Part shown: piece after piece, positions 1 to 5,967 of the stretch
Layout: each line of letters starts with the position of its first letter
Numbering within the stretch: position 1 is the stretch's first letter
Assembly: GCA_003534175.1 (NCBI GenBank)
Contig: DPFD01000018.1
Span: 5,216-11,667 of the forward strand
DNA from: Chitinophagaceae bacterium
Lineage (GTDB): Bacteria; Bacteroidota; Bacteroidia; Chitinophagales; Chitinophagaceae
Length of the DNA stretch: 6,452 nucleotides
Direction: 5' to 3'
Made by a program: the position numbers and the translations under genes
Notes under the pieces: model-generated
Databases searched by the model: none
Told to the model about the DNA's origin: nothing
What the model saw: only the letters and a program-made list of their open reading frames with translations

Positions 1-759
1 TCGGCTACTTACTCAGTAACACCTCAGCCAAATGTACAATCGTACAACTGGACGCTGCCGGTTGGTGCTACGAGTATCATTGGCCAGGGCACCCATCTCA
101 TTTCATTCATCTATCCTGTAGGATACACCGGAGGCAGCATTTCGGTTGAAGCTATAAACGGTTGTGGTATTAGTGCCGCGCGTACTCTGAATGTATCAGT
201 ATTATCACCGGGTGCACCATCAGCCATCGATGTAACGCCGATTTCGAATTGTCCGGTTCGTATTTATCAATACGGTGTAGCTACATCCGGCAACACCAGC
301 AGTATTCAGTGGCAGGTACCTGCGGGCGCTACCTTGTTGAGCGGTCAGGGTACAAACACCATTCAGGTAGAATATCCTGCGGGGGCTATCAGTGGTGAAG
401 TAAGGGCTCAATCGGTAAACAACTGTGGCAGCAGTGCGGCCAGGGTGTTAAAAATTAAATTACCGGCATGCCCTGAAAATCCACCAACGTATACCAAAGC
501 GGCGATAGAGGAAGTTCAACCATTTACGGTGCGGGTATCACCAAATCCTACGGCGGGTATGTTTCAAATACATGTGGAGGCGTTGTCAAAAGAAAAGATT
601 CAGGCACGCATCCTCAACATACACGGCATGGTGGTGGAGCAGTTCAACATTGTACCGGGGTTGAACAAACAAGCAGGCGGCACATTAAAAACCGGCGTTT
701 ACTTCCTGGAAGTGCAGCAGGGAATGCACCGGGAGGTGAAAAAGCTGATTCGCCTGTAA
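1..759 (+). CDS. C-terminal part of a secreted T9SS substrate with PKD-like repeats (5' end outside window)
   Basis: The frame is open from base 1 to the TAA at 757-759, giving 252 visible residues; the start lies upstream of the window. Two related repeats are visible, about 87 residues apart (conserved Trp17 and Trp104). Each reads roughly W-x-x-P-x-GAT, then GQGT, then YP-x-G, G-x-(I/V), N-x-CG-x-SAAR. These resemble the PKD-like beta-sandwich modules common in Bacteroidota surface proteins. After a linker, residues about 177-252 form a type A sorting domain: SPNPTAG (180-186), then an ILNIHGMVV strand, TGVYFLEVQ, and the terminal KKLIRL. In this family that domain directs export through the type IX system and is removed on attachment to the cell surface or on release. 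The role of the whole protein cannot be read because its N-terminal domains are missing. It is the only gene of its transcript seen here and is followed by a strong terminator. Confidence 0.93.
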   Translation, partial: SATYSVTPQPNVQSYNWTLPVGATSIIGQGTHLISFIYPVGYTGGSISVEAINGCGISAARTLNVSVLSPGAPSAIDVTPISNCPVRIYQYGVATSGNTSSIQWQVPAGATLLSGQGTNTIQVEYPAGAISGEVRAQSVNNCGSSAARVLKIKLPACPENPPTYTKAAIEEVQPFTVRVSPNPTAGMFQIHVEALSKEKIQARILNIHGMVVEQFNIVPGLNKQAGGTLKTGVYFLEVQQGMHREVKKLIRL

Positions 760-791
760 GCACAATGATGTAGCATATTTGGTTTAATGAT

Positions 792-823
792 AATGCCCGT
801 CTGAATTCAGACGGGCATTTTTT
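792..823 (+). terminator. Intrinsic terminator of the T9SS substrate gene
   Basis: A perfect 28-bp palindrome, with arms AATGCCCGTCTGAA (792-805) and its complement (806-819), runs into a six-T tract at 818-823. It begins 33 bp after the stop codon at 759. The GC-rich stem followed by T residues is a textbook intrinsic terminator for the plus strand. The other strand has no comparable T run. It ends 5 bp before the left 76-bp repeat. Confidence 0.9.
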
Positions 824-828
824 ATTCC

Positions 829-904
829 GCTTATGGTTAGTCAGAGACTAACCATAACGTACCAAAATTTTAATTTTATTGAATAATTGAACACTACAGA
901 CAAC
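829..904 (+). repeat. Left copy of 76-bp direct repeat with 27-nt hairpin
   Basis: This copy matches 2873-2948 at 71 of 76 positions. Three mismatches are the hairpin loop (843-845) and two are at 896-897. The hairpin occupies 831-857: a 12-bp stem with 5' arm TTATGGTTAGTC, loop AGA, and the exact complementary arm. It is followed by a conserved AT-rich tail that ends in the shared AGACAAC at 898-904. The arrangement is REP-like: a short palindrome with a fixed flank, repeated near a RAYT gene. Read relative to the transposase, this is a second copy of the sequence upstream of that gene's start. Confidence 0.9.
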
Positions 905-1402
905 GGGGGTGGGATAGGGTTCCCTATTGATGAATGTAAGTTAGGTTGTGAGTACAGTGGGGAACTATTAAATGCAATAAATGGTTCAGCATTAAATCAA
1001 TTATCCGTAATTAATGAGAATGTATAAATTGACGTAACTTCGGGAGAACAGATTAAATATAAGGATTTTCAATGGGCTTTTTATGATGTAGATTATGGTT
1101 TTGGCTATTCTCAAGAATTTGCAGCCCATTACTCAACTGTTTCCAAAAGGCCTAATTCAAATGCTAATTGGAAATTTGTAAGTGCGACTTATAATGGAAG
1201 TTCAGCTATCAGTGGAGATATTCCTATTTGTCTTACTCCAAATATGGAAGTGGTTGCCTCTCCACCAATTATTTGGTCTGATGGAAGTAAAATAATTTGT
1301 ACACTTAGCGCGCGATTCAATGTAACAATAGATTGCGCTTTTGGAGTTAAAATCAAAACAAATTATATATCTCCTATTTCTTGTACAATTCAAGCAAATT
1401 AG
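905..1402 (+). pseudogene. Remnant of an unidentified AT-rich ORF, cut at its 5' end by the repeat
   Basis: One frame stays open from the repeat edge to TAG at 1400-1402, except for a single in-frame TAA at 1025-1027; the frame is about 166 codons with stops. Upstream, the frame enters the repeat and meets a TAA at 884-886 with no ATG. The only in-frame ATG is at 1241, near the end. The translation has normal-looking composition on both sides of the stop (for example GFPIDECKLGCEYSGEL before it and KDFQWAFYDVDYGFGYSQEF after it), so it reads as a real coding sequence that lost its start and gained a nonsense mutation. I do not recognise the family. Its stop codon directly abuts the ATG of the following lipoprotein gene, which suggests the two were once translated together. 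It could instead be a non-coding AT-rich stretch that is open by chance, but 124 codons without a stop after 1027 in such AT-rich DNA argues against that. Confidence 0.6.
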
Positions 1403-2134
1403 ATGAGAGGTATTTTTTTAACCATTATATTTTTTTCTTGTTCTGGCGAGAAGATCTTAAAAAAAGATAGTTCCCAATTAGAAAAATTTGAAATCATACG
1501 GAGTATACCAAAGTTTTCAAATATTGGGGCATTTATTGGAAATGAAATTGATACAGTTTATATTTATGAGAATAGTTCATATAGGTGGTTGAGAATTCCG
1601 TATACAATTTTTGACACTAAAGGTCAGAATGTAAATTCAGATTATTATAATTTTTTACATAATAAATCTGATGATTTTGGAATTGTTATGAACTTGCCAA
1701 TGGAATGGAATATTAATAAAGCTAAAACCGATTCTATTGAGAGAGAATTGTATTCCTGGCTATTAGATTTCTCAAAATTACGAACAAATTTTTCAAGTAT
1801 ATCTTATGCAAAGAAGATGATAAGTGAAAAGATGCAAGAATTAATATATGTAGTAAATACGAATAATAATCAAACCGGAAATTTGAGTTTGAAGTATAAA
1901 AAAAATTCAAATAAAATAAAATATTCTTTAGACCCCCAATTTGATTCTATACCTAATTTCAAATTGATAGGGATTAATTTGGATATTGATTCAGAAAATA
2001 AAAATTCCAAACAATCAAATTTGAATTTTATCTACGTCCTAAATTATGAGTTTGATACTATTACAGTAGTGGAGAAAGCTACTTTTAGAGACCTTCAAAA
2101 AAAATGGCAAAAGGAATTCGAATCAAATAATTAA
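1403..2134 (+). CDS. Probable lipoprotein of unknown function
   Basis: The 243-residue product starts with the ATG immediately after the TAG of the upstream remnant. The N-terminus is a short lipoprotein signal: Met-Arg, a hydrophobic run (GIFLTIIFF, residues 3-11), then Ser12-Cys13, so Cys13 is the likely lipidated residue. The lipobox (F-F-S-C) is weaker than the classical L-A-G-C but acceptable for Bacteroidota. The remainder is polar, rich in Asn, Lys, Ser and Ile, with no further membrane segment; the C-terminal end (ATFRDLQKKWQKEFESNN) looks helical. I recognise no domain. Codon use is strongly A/T-biased, unlike the flanking genes, which suggests acquisition by transfer. Unlike its neighbours in the insert, it shows no frameshift or internal stop. 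It converges with the RAYT gene on the opposite strand. Its role, whether cargo, immunity protein or chance passenger, cannot be decided from the sequence. Confidence 0.75.
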   Translation: MRGIFLTIIFFSCSGEKILKKDSSQLEKFEIIRSIPKFSNIGAFIGNEIDTVYIYENSSYRWLRIPYTIFDTKGQNVNSDYYNFLHNKSDDFGIVMNLPMEWNINKAKTDSIERELYSWLLDFSKLRTNFSSISYAKKMISEKMQELIYVVNTNNNQTGNLSLKYKKNSNKIKYSLDPQFDSIPNFKLIGINLDIDSENKNSKQSNLNFIYVLNYEFDTITVVEKATFRDLQKKWQKEFESNN

Positions 2135-2225
2135 ATCGAAGTCATATTATTTCTTTCCATCTTTCCATCGTTCCCCCGTTCTCCTTAGTCTTCCCTTGTA
2201 ACCCAACAACAAACTTAAATCTGTT

Positions 2226-2248
2226 ATGCTTTGTTTGCAACAAAGCAT
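2226..2248. repeat. REP-like hairpin A, 3' side of the RAYT gene
   Basis: A 10-bp perfect stem (ATGCTTTGTT at 2226-2235 and its complement at 2239-2248) closes a TGC loop. It lies about 37 bp beyond the stop codon of the RAYT gene (2285) and abuts a second hairpin without a gap. No T tract follows on either strand, so it does not look like a terminator; a REP-like recognition hairpin for the neighbouring HUH transposase is more likely (inference). Its sequence differs from the hairpin in the 76-bp repeats. Confidence 0.75.
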
Positions 2249-2271
2249 CGGTCTCGTTGAAAACGTGGCCG
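2249..2271. repeat. REP-like hairpin B, adjacent to hairpin A
   Basis: This starts at the base after hairpin A ends. The arms CGGTCTCGTT (2249-2258) and AACGTGGCCG (2262-2271) pair at nine of ten positions, with one T-T mismatch and one G-T pair, around a GAA loop. Paired imperfect hairpins in tandem are typical of REP/BIME-type sequences processed by RAYT proteins. It lies 13 bp beyond the RAYT stop codon. Confidence 0.65.
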
Positions 2272-2284
2272 TCAAACCATCTAC

Positions 2285-2838
2285 TTAAAGAAAAACCAAA
2301 TCCAGTAAACCGCATTTCTTTGAATAAAAATAATCTTTGGCGCTGCTGTACAAATAGTATTCAGGGTTAACTACAATGCCGGCTTCTACAGGGTTATTAT
2401 GAACATAATTCATTTTCTGAATTATAAACTTTCCGCTGTATAGTTCCATCGGCCGGTTGTCTTGTCGCCAAAACTGAAACCTCGTGTTACGGCTATTCTT
2501 TGCACCTTCTCTCCTGAATATTTCAAGCATCCACTCGCGCCGGCTTTCCTGTGTATTTTCCGAAATTGCTTTTATTATTTGTTTGCTCGTATATTTTTTA
2601 AAATCCCGCAATACATCACTTAGATTTTCATTACGGGTCGATATAACCAGATGTAAATGGTTACTCATAATGCACCAACAATGCAGTAGCAGTCCCTTCT
2701 CTTGCTGGCAAAACCGGATACTATCCAGCACTATATCTCTGTATTCCTTTCTGCTGAATACATCCACCCATTCCACCACAGCGAAGGTTATAAATGAATT
2801 GCTGCCTGATTCCTCATTTTATAGCCGCCTTCCATCAT
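2285..2838 (-). pseudogene. REP-associated tyrosine transposase (RAYT, IS200-like Y1 HUH family), frameshifted
   Basis: The long frame (2779 down to TAA at 2287-2285) encodes most of a RAYT. The metal-binding HUH motif appears as MSNHLHLV at residues 38-45 of that frame. The typical FWRQDNRPMEL segment follows at 103-113, and the catalytic tyrosine is in YVHNNPVEAG (Tyr125). These enzymes nick single-stranded DNA beside hairpins through a 5' phosphotyrosine. The expected N-terminus lies in another frame: ATG-ATG at 2838-2833 begins MEGGYKMRNQAAIH, then meets TAA at 2790-2788. Re-entering one base back, at 2791, gives ITFAVVEWVDVF, the usual continuation. One missing T in the run at 2794-2792 explains the break (CAT-TTT-ATA expected, CAT-TTA-TAA seen). 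The sequence does not form a standard slippery heptamer, so a disabling mutation is more likely than programmed frameshifting; a GTG at 2779 could still start a shortened protein. REP-like hairpins flank both sides of the gene. Confidence 0.88.
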
Positions 2839-2872
2839 CTCCTAAAATTACATGTTTGGCAACTATTATAAA

Positions 2873-2948
2873 GCTTATGGTTAGTCTCTGACTAACCATA
2901 ACGTACCAAAATTTTAATTTTATTGAATAATTGAACACTTAAGACAAC
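2873..2948 (+). repeat. Right copy of 76-bp direct repeat with flipped hairpin
   Basis: This is in the same orientation as 829-904 and nearly identical to it. Its hairpin at 2875-2901 has the same 12-bp stem but loop TCT instead of AGA, so the hairpin as a whole is the reverse complement of the left one. It lies 34 bp upstream of the RAYT start (2838), on that gene's 5' side, where an element end or REP would be expected. Beyond the repeat, 2949-3005 leads to the tRNA gene and contains a poor hairpin around 2947-2970 that I do not score as a terminator. Confidence 0.9.
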
Positions 2949-3005
2949 AGCCTTTCTAAAAAAAGGGCCTGCAAGAAAATTATGATTGAGTGGAAACTGA
3001 AAGTG

Positions 3006-3077
3006 TGGTCTCGCCAGGAATCGAACCTGGATCTGGAGCTTCGGAAACTCTTATACTATCCATTGTACTACGAGACC
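3006..3077 (-). tRNA. tRNA-Arg (anticodon CCG)
   Basis: The minus strand folds as a complete cloverleaf of 72 nt. The acceptor GGTCTCG pairs with CGAGACC, with discriminator A at 3006. The D arm is GTAC/GTAT. The anticodon arm is AGAGT-TTCCGAA-GCTCC, with one A-C mismatch at its first pair. A four-base variable loop follows, then T arm CCAGG-TTCGATT-CCTGG. The anticodon CCG (3044-3042) reads the arginine codon CGG. The 3' CCA is not encoded, since CAC follows the discriminator. The gene lies 57 bp from the edge of the right 76-bp repeat, and its 3' end is not duplicated at the other side of the insert. Confidence 0.95.
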
Positions 3078-3204
3078 AATCCTGTAAAAGAACGCAACAG
3101 GGTGCTTGACACATACCGGCTGCTTTGAACCACGCAAGATAAAGAACTTCCCAGATTATCGGTTATTGTTTCAAAAAATCAACCAGCGGCCCGCGGCTTT
3201 TCCC

Positions 3205-3795
3205 CTATTTTCCGAAATCCTGGAGGTTGGTGCCGAATATCTTTACCGCAATGGCCAGTAATATCACCCCAAAAAACTTCCTGACCACGATGAGTCCGCT
3301 CGGACCCAACGCCTTTTCAATCCATTTCAATGAACCGAGTATCACAAAAATAACCACACAATTGATCAGGATGCCGGCAAAAATATTGATGTTGGCGAAG
3401 TTGGCTTTCAGCGACATGATGGTGGTGAGCGTACCCGAACCGGCAATCAGCGGAAACGCAATGGGCACTACACTCCCGCTGCGCGGGTTAGGATCGGTTT
3501 TAAAAAATTCAAGTCCGAGTACCATTTCCAATCCAATGATAAATATTACAATACTACCCGCTACGGCAAATGATTTTACATCCAGCCCCATCAACCCCAA
3601 AAATTCTTTTCCAAAAAACAGGAACAGCAACATGAGCGCCCCCGAGGCCAGCGTAGCCGGTAATGCCCGAATATGCCCGCCCATCTTGGCTTTGAGCGAT
3701 AACAACACCGGCGTGTTTCCCAGCATATCAATCACCGCAAACAGGGTAAAGCTTACCGTAATAATTTGCTGTACAGATAGTTCGCTGAAGTTCAT
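3205..3795 (-). CDS. MarC family integral membrane protein
   Basis: The product has 196 residues, near the usual size of about 200 for the MarC (UPF0056/SnatA-like) family. About six hydrophobic segments are visible, near residues 9-30, 45-65, 74-95, 108-128, 137-158 and 168-188. The family hallmark is the region PIAFPLIAGSGTLTTIMSL (111-129), which corresponds to the P-L-x-A-G-P-G segment of other members; here Ser replaces the common Pro. An Asn-rich equivalent is near the N-terminus (DMLGNTPVLL, 23-32), and a loop with Asp and Pro residues (TDPNPRSG) precedes the fourth segment. Some relatives export or import small neutral amino acids, but the substrate here is unknown, and the historic link of MarC to multiple antibiotic resistance is not supported for the family. 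The gene starts 48 bp after the receptor stop codon on the same strand and has a candidate promoter of its own. Confidence 0.9.
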   Translation of the reverse strand: MNFSELSVQQIITVSFTLFAVIDMLGNTPVLLSLKAKMGGHIRALPATLASGALMLLFLFFGKEFLGLMGLDVKSFAVAGSIVIFIIGLEMVLGLEFFKTDPNPRSGSVVPIAFPLIAGSGTLTTIMSLKANFANINIFAGILINCVVIFVILGSLKWIEKALGPSGLIVVRKFFGVILLAIAVKIFGTNLQDFGK

Positions 3796-3811
3796 GGATA
3801 TAATTTTTACG

Positions 3812-3819
3812 CAAAGATA
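3812..3819 (-). promoter_or_regulatory. Candidate Bacteroidota -7 promoter box for the MarC gene
   Basis: On the minus strand, TATCTTTG (3819 to 3812) matches the phylum consensus TAnnTTTG. It lies 16 bp before the ATG at 3795, allowing a very short leader. I see no clear TTG at the expected -33 spacing, so half of the promoter is unsupported. A small GGGG-AAG-CCCC hairpin just upstream (3824-3834) could attenuate read-through from the receptor gene, but its stem is only 4 bp. Confidence 0.45.
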
Positions 3820-3843
3820 AACAGGGGCTTCCCCATCCTTTTG

Positions 3844-5892
3844 CTAATAACGAAATTTTAATACCACTCCACCGGTTATTTGCCACGGGGCGGAAGGATT
3901 GAAATAGCGGTTGACAGCCGCATTCAAATCGTTTCCTAAACCAAACGGATTGTTGAATGATTTTTCCCAGGTCAGGTACAATGCGCTCTTCATCTTTCCC
4001 TTCGCCGGTAATGTATAATCCATCCGCGCAAACAGGCGGTTGTAGTGCGGTGCAACAAATGTGCCTGCATCATTTAGCGGAATACTACCGGTGAAGGCAT
4101 GGCTCACCGTTGCCGTAATGCCGTTACGTGTTTTCACATCTACTCCCGTTTGTACCACCTGGGAGGGCACACCCGTTAAGTGGTTGCCATCAAAATCTCC
4201 CTGCGCTTTCTGATAATCTACAAAGCGTGCATGCGTTAACGTTATGCTCGTCCAGCACTTCACATACGATAACCATCGATTTGGCTGATTCAATGCCAGG
4301 TAGTTCAATGCACTTTCCACACCCCACTGGTCGGTAGTGCCGGCATTTACATAATAATCTCCTCCGGTAGAATCCCGGCGGCTGACGATGGTTTCATTCA
4401 GTCTGTAATAATACACCGCCAATTCACCCCAGAAAACATTGTTCACCGGCAGCAGTTTTACTCCGAGTTCATAATTCGTGCCTTGCTCTGCATTCAGGTT
4501 TTGATTGAACACCGCATCGCTGGCATATACCTCATCAATAGATGGGGGTGAAAAACCTTTGCTCACGGCAGCATATAGGTTTACATATTTTCCTACACGC
4601 CGGTGTACAGCTATACGGGGGATGAGATCCGGCTTAAACTGCCGGTACTGTTGCTCAAAACCCGGAATATTGGCGCGCCGAAAACGATAGGTACCGGAGT
4701 TGTAACTCACGCCGGCAGAAAACAACCACTGCTTCAGGGTTACATCTCCCTGAACAAAAATATTATATAACGTACTGCTGATTTCATCCTGCGATTGCAA
4801 TGTATCCCTTACCCCGCCGGCATTTCCATATACGCCGGCATTGGTGAAGCTGTGTTGGAATTCTCCCCCGGCCACCAATTTCCATTCCTTGTTTGAGTAC
4901 GCTGCTTCCAGGCGGCCACCGGCACCCTGTTCTGTTTTGCGTTCGTAGTTGCGGATGGTGGGATTTTTAAAACGTGTGTTGGATGCATACACACTGGTGG
5001 TTGTACTCCAGTGGTTACCTATCCGGGCTTCATGAGATACGCCTGCATACAATGTTTTCAGGTATAGGGCAGCCTGTTGATTTTCTGCTCCGGGGCGAGC
5101 GAGACGCGGATTTACTGCAACTTCCTGCTGTGTTAAGCCTCCGGGTGTTTGATAATACAGATTGCTGTAAAAAAAATGCGTGTGCAATTTTTGAGAAGGA
5201 GATAACTGATACACACCGGAATAATCAGCCACGCGGCGCACCAACCGGCTGTGGTTTCGGTATCCGTCTGATTGCTGATGGCTATAAGACAGCAGATGCT
5301 GAGCGGATGAATTGTTCAGCGCCAGCCTGCCACCACCCGTAAACATACCATAACTGCCCACGGCAGCGTGTACACGAACGCCCATGCCGGTATCCTGCAG
5401 TCTTTCAGACTGAAGCAACAGCACTCCTCCCGTACCGGCACCGTAGCGGCTTCCGGAAGGCCCTTTCAGTATTTCCATACTGCCAATATTCTGGAATGCA
5501 ATCTGGTTCAGGTAGGTGTTACCGTTAGCATCGGTAAAGGGAATCCCATTCCAGTACACTTTAACGTTGCGAACCCCAAACGTACTGCGCAACAAATTAC
5601 CGCGTATGCTTAACCGATAGCTTCCCGGGCTGCGTTCATCCATTTTCACACCCGGTGCCGTATTCACCGCAGCCACAAAATCATTTCCATTGAACCGGTT
5701 TAAATCGGGGGCCGACAGATAAGAAACAGCAGCAGGCACACGGGCGGGATGCGCATTGTAACCAAAAGATTGCACAACCACCTGTTCAAGCGACTGTGTG
5801 GTATCTGTATTTTCATCGGCCTTAAGCTGCGTTTGCGCCACACCGGAAAACCATGTACCGGAAAGGAGAAAAAAGAAAAAGGGTTTCTTCAT
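3844..5892 (-). CDS. TonB-dependent outer-membrane receptor (BtuB-like architecture)
   Basis: The 682-residue product starts MKKP followed by a hydrophobic stretch and a likely cleavage site near Ala19-Gln20. A TonB-box-like segment, LEQVVVQSFG, is at residues 35-44. The plug domain follows at about 46-160, with SIRG (95-98), then WNGIPFTDANG (114-124), and the signature EILKGPSGSRYGAGTGG (140-156). The remainder is beta-barrel, with aromatic-rich alternating strands, a typical YAAVSKGFSPPSIDEVY segment near residues 437-455, and an aromatic C-terminal end (LKFRY). It lacks the N-terminal carboxypeptidase-like domain of SusC proteins, and its length fits vitamin or siderophore receptors. Upstream on the same strand, 75 bp away, is a DUF5074-like propeller protein, an arrangement seen for BtuG-BtuB cobalamin systems. 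Substrate assignment is therefore inference: cobalamin is favoured, and an iron chelate is possible. The start ATG at 5892 is chosen because the signal peptide begins there. Confidence 0.93.
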   Translation of the reverse strand: MKKPFFFFLLSGTWFSGVAQTQLKADENTDTTQSLEQVVVQSFGYNAHPARVPAAVSYLSAPDLNRFNGNDFVAAVNTAPGVKMDERSPGSYRLSIRGNLLRSTFGVRNVKVYWNGIPFTDANGNTYLNQIAFQNIGSMEILKGPSGSRYGAGTGGVLLLQSERLQDTGMGVRVHAAVGSYGMFTGGGRLALNNSSAQHLLSYSHQQSDGYRNHSRLVRRVADYSGVYQLSPSQKLHTHFFYSNLYYQTPGGLTQQEVAVNPRLARPGAENQQAALYLKTLYAGVSHEARIGNHWSTTTSVYASNTRFKNPTIRNYERKTEQGAGGRLEAAYSNKEWKLVAGGEFQHSFTNAGVYGNAGGVRDTLQSQDEISSTLYNIFVQGDVTLKQWLFSAGVSYNSGTYRFRRANIPGFEQQYRQFKPDLIPRIAVHRRVGKYVNLYAAVSKGFSPPSIDEVYASDAVFNQNLNAEQGTNYELGVKLLPVNNVFWGELAVYYYRLNETIVSRRDSTGGDYYVNAGTTDQWGVESALNYLALNQPNRWLSYVKCWTSITLTHARFVDYQKAQGDFDGNHLTGVPSQVVQTGVDVKTRNGITATVSHAFTGSIPLNDAGTFVAPHYNRLFARMDYTLPAKGKMKSALYLTWEKSFNNPFGLGNDLNAAVNRYFNPSAPWQITGGVVLKFRY

Positions 5893-5967
5893 TGGAACGG
5901 TATTACACGTACAAAGGAAACCCTTTCATCTTAAAAGTAAAAGCCTTCGCGGAGATTTGTTGAGGCC

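Larger units (their letters stand above)
829..2948. mobile_element. AT-rich RAYT-containing insert bounded by 76-bp direct repeats
   Basis: The segment is defined by two direct repeats (829-904 and 2873-2948) and contains, in order, a decayed ORF, a lipoprotein gene, two adjacent hairpins and a minus-strand RAYT transposase. Composition supports a foreign origin for the cargo: G+C is 11 of 60 bases at 1861-1920 but 28 of 60 at 4921-4980 in the receptor gene. It sits between the terminator of the preceding gene and the 3' side of a tRNA-Arg gene, so it interrupts no visible host gene. HUH transposases of the IS200/RAYT group act on hairpins near the ends of single-stranded DNA, which matches the hairpins here. 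Classical IS200/IS605 insertion does not create long direct repeats. The repeats may therefore be two copies of one element end, or the result of homologous recombination between a resident REP-like sequence and an incoming molecule. The exact boundaries and the unit that moved are inference. Confidence 0.6.

Noticed and set aside
831..857. Integron attC-like site, since GTTAG and CTAAC occur as inverted arms
   Set aside because: The order of arms and the 3-nt loop do not fit R'' and R' boxes (GTTRRRY and RYYYAAC); the palindrome is too short and no integrase is present.
2250..2257. GGTCTCGT identical to the first 8 bases of the tRNA-Arg gene, suggesting tRNA-targeted integration
   Set aside because: Only 8 bases match, at the 5' end of the tRNA, and the match is part of hairpin B. 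Integrases normally duplicate the 3' end, and no integrase gene is present.
2484..2891. Plus-strand open frame of 135 codons across the RAYT gene
   Set aside because: It is antisense to recognisable HUH and tyrosine motifs, has no family features, and runs into the right repeat.
2947..2970. Terminator for the tRNA gene
   Set aside because: The pairing is broken by mismatches or bulges, and on the minus strand the T run falls in the loop rather than after the stem.
3104..3109. TTGACA resembling a -35 box on the plus strand
   Set aside because: No plus-strand gene follows, and Bacteroidota promoters do not use this consensus.
3227..3820. Plus-strand open frame of 197 codons opposite the MarC gene
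   Set aside because: It mirrors the MarC reading frame, and the minus strand has clear membrane segments and family motifs.
5893..5967. Possible cobalamin riboswitch before the receptor gene
   Set aside because: The gap is only 75 bp, much shorter than a cobalamin aptamer, and it lies inside a probable operon.
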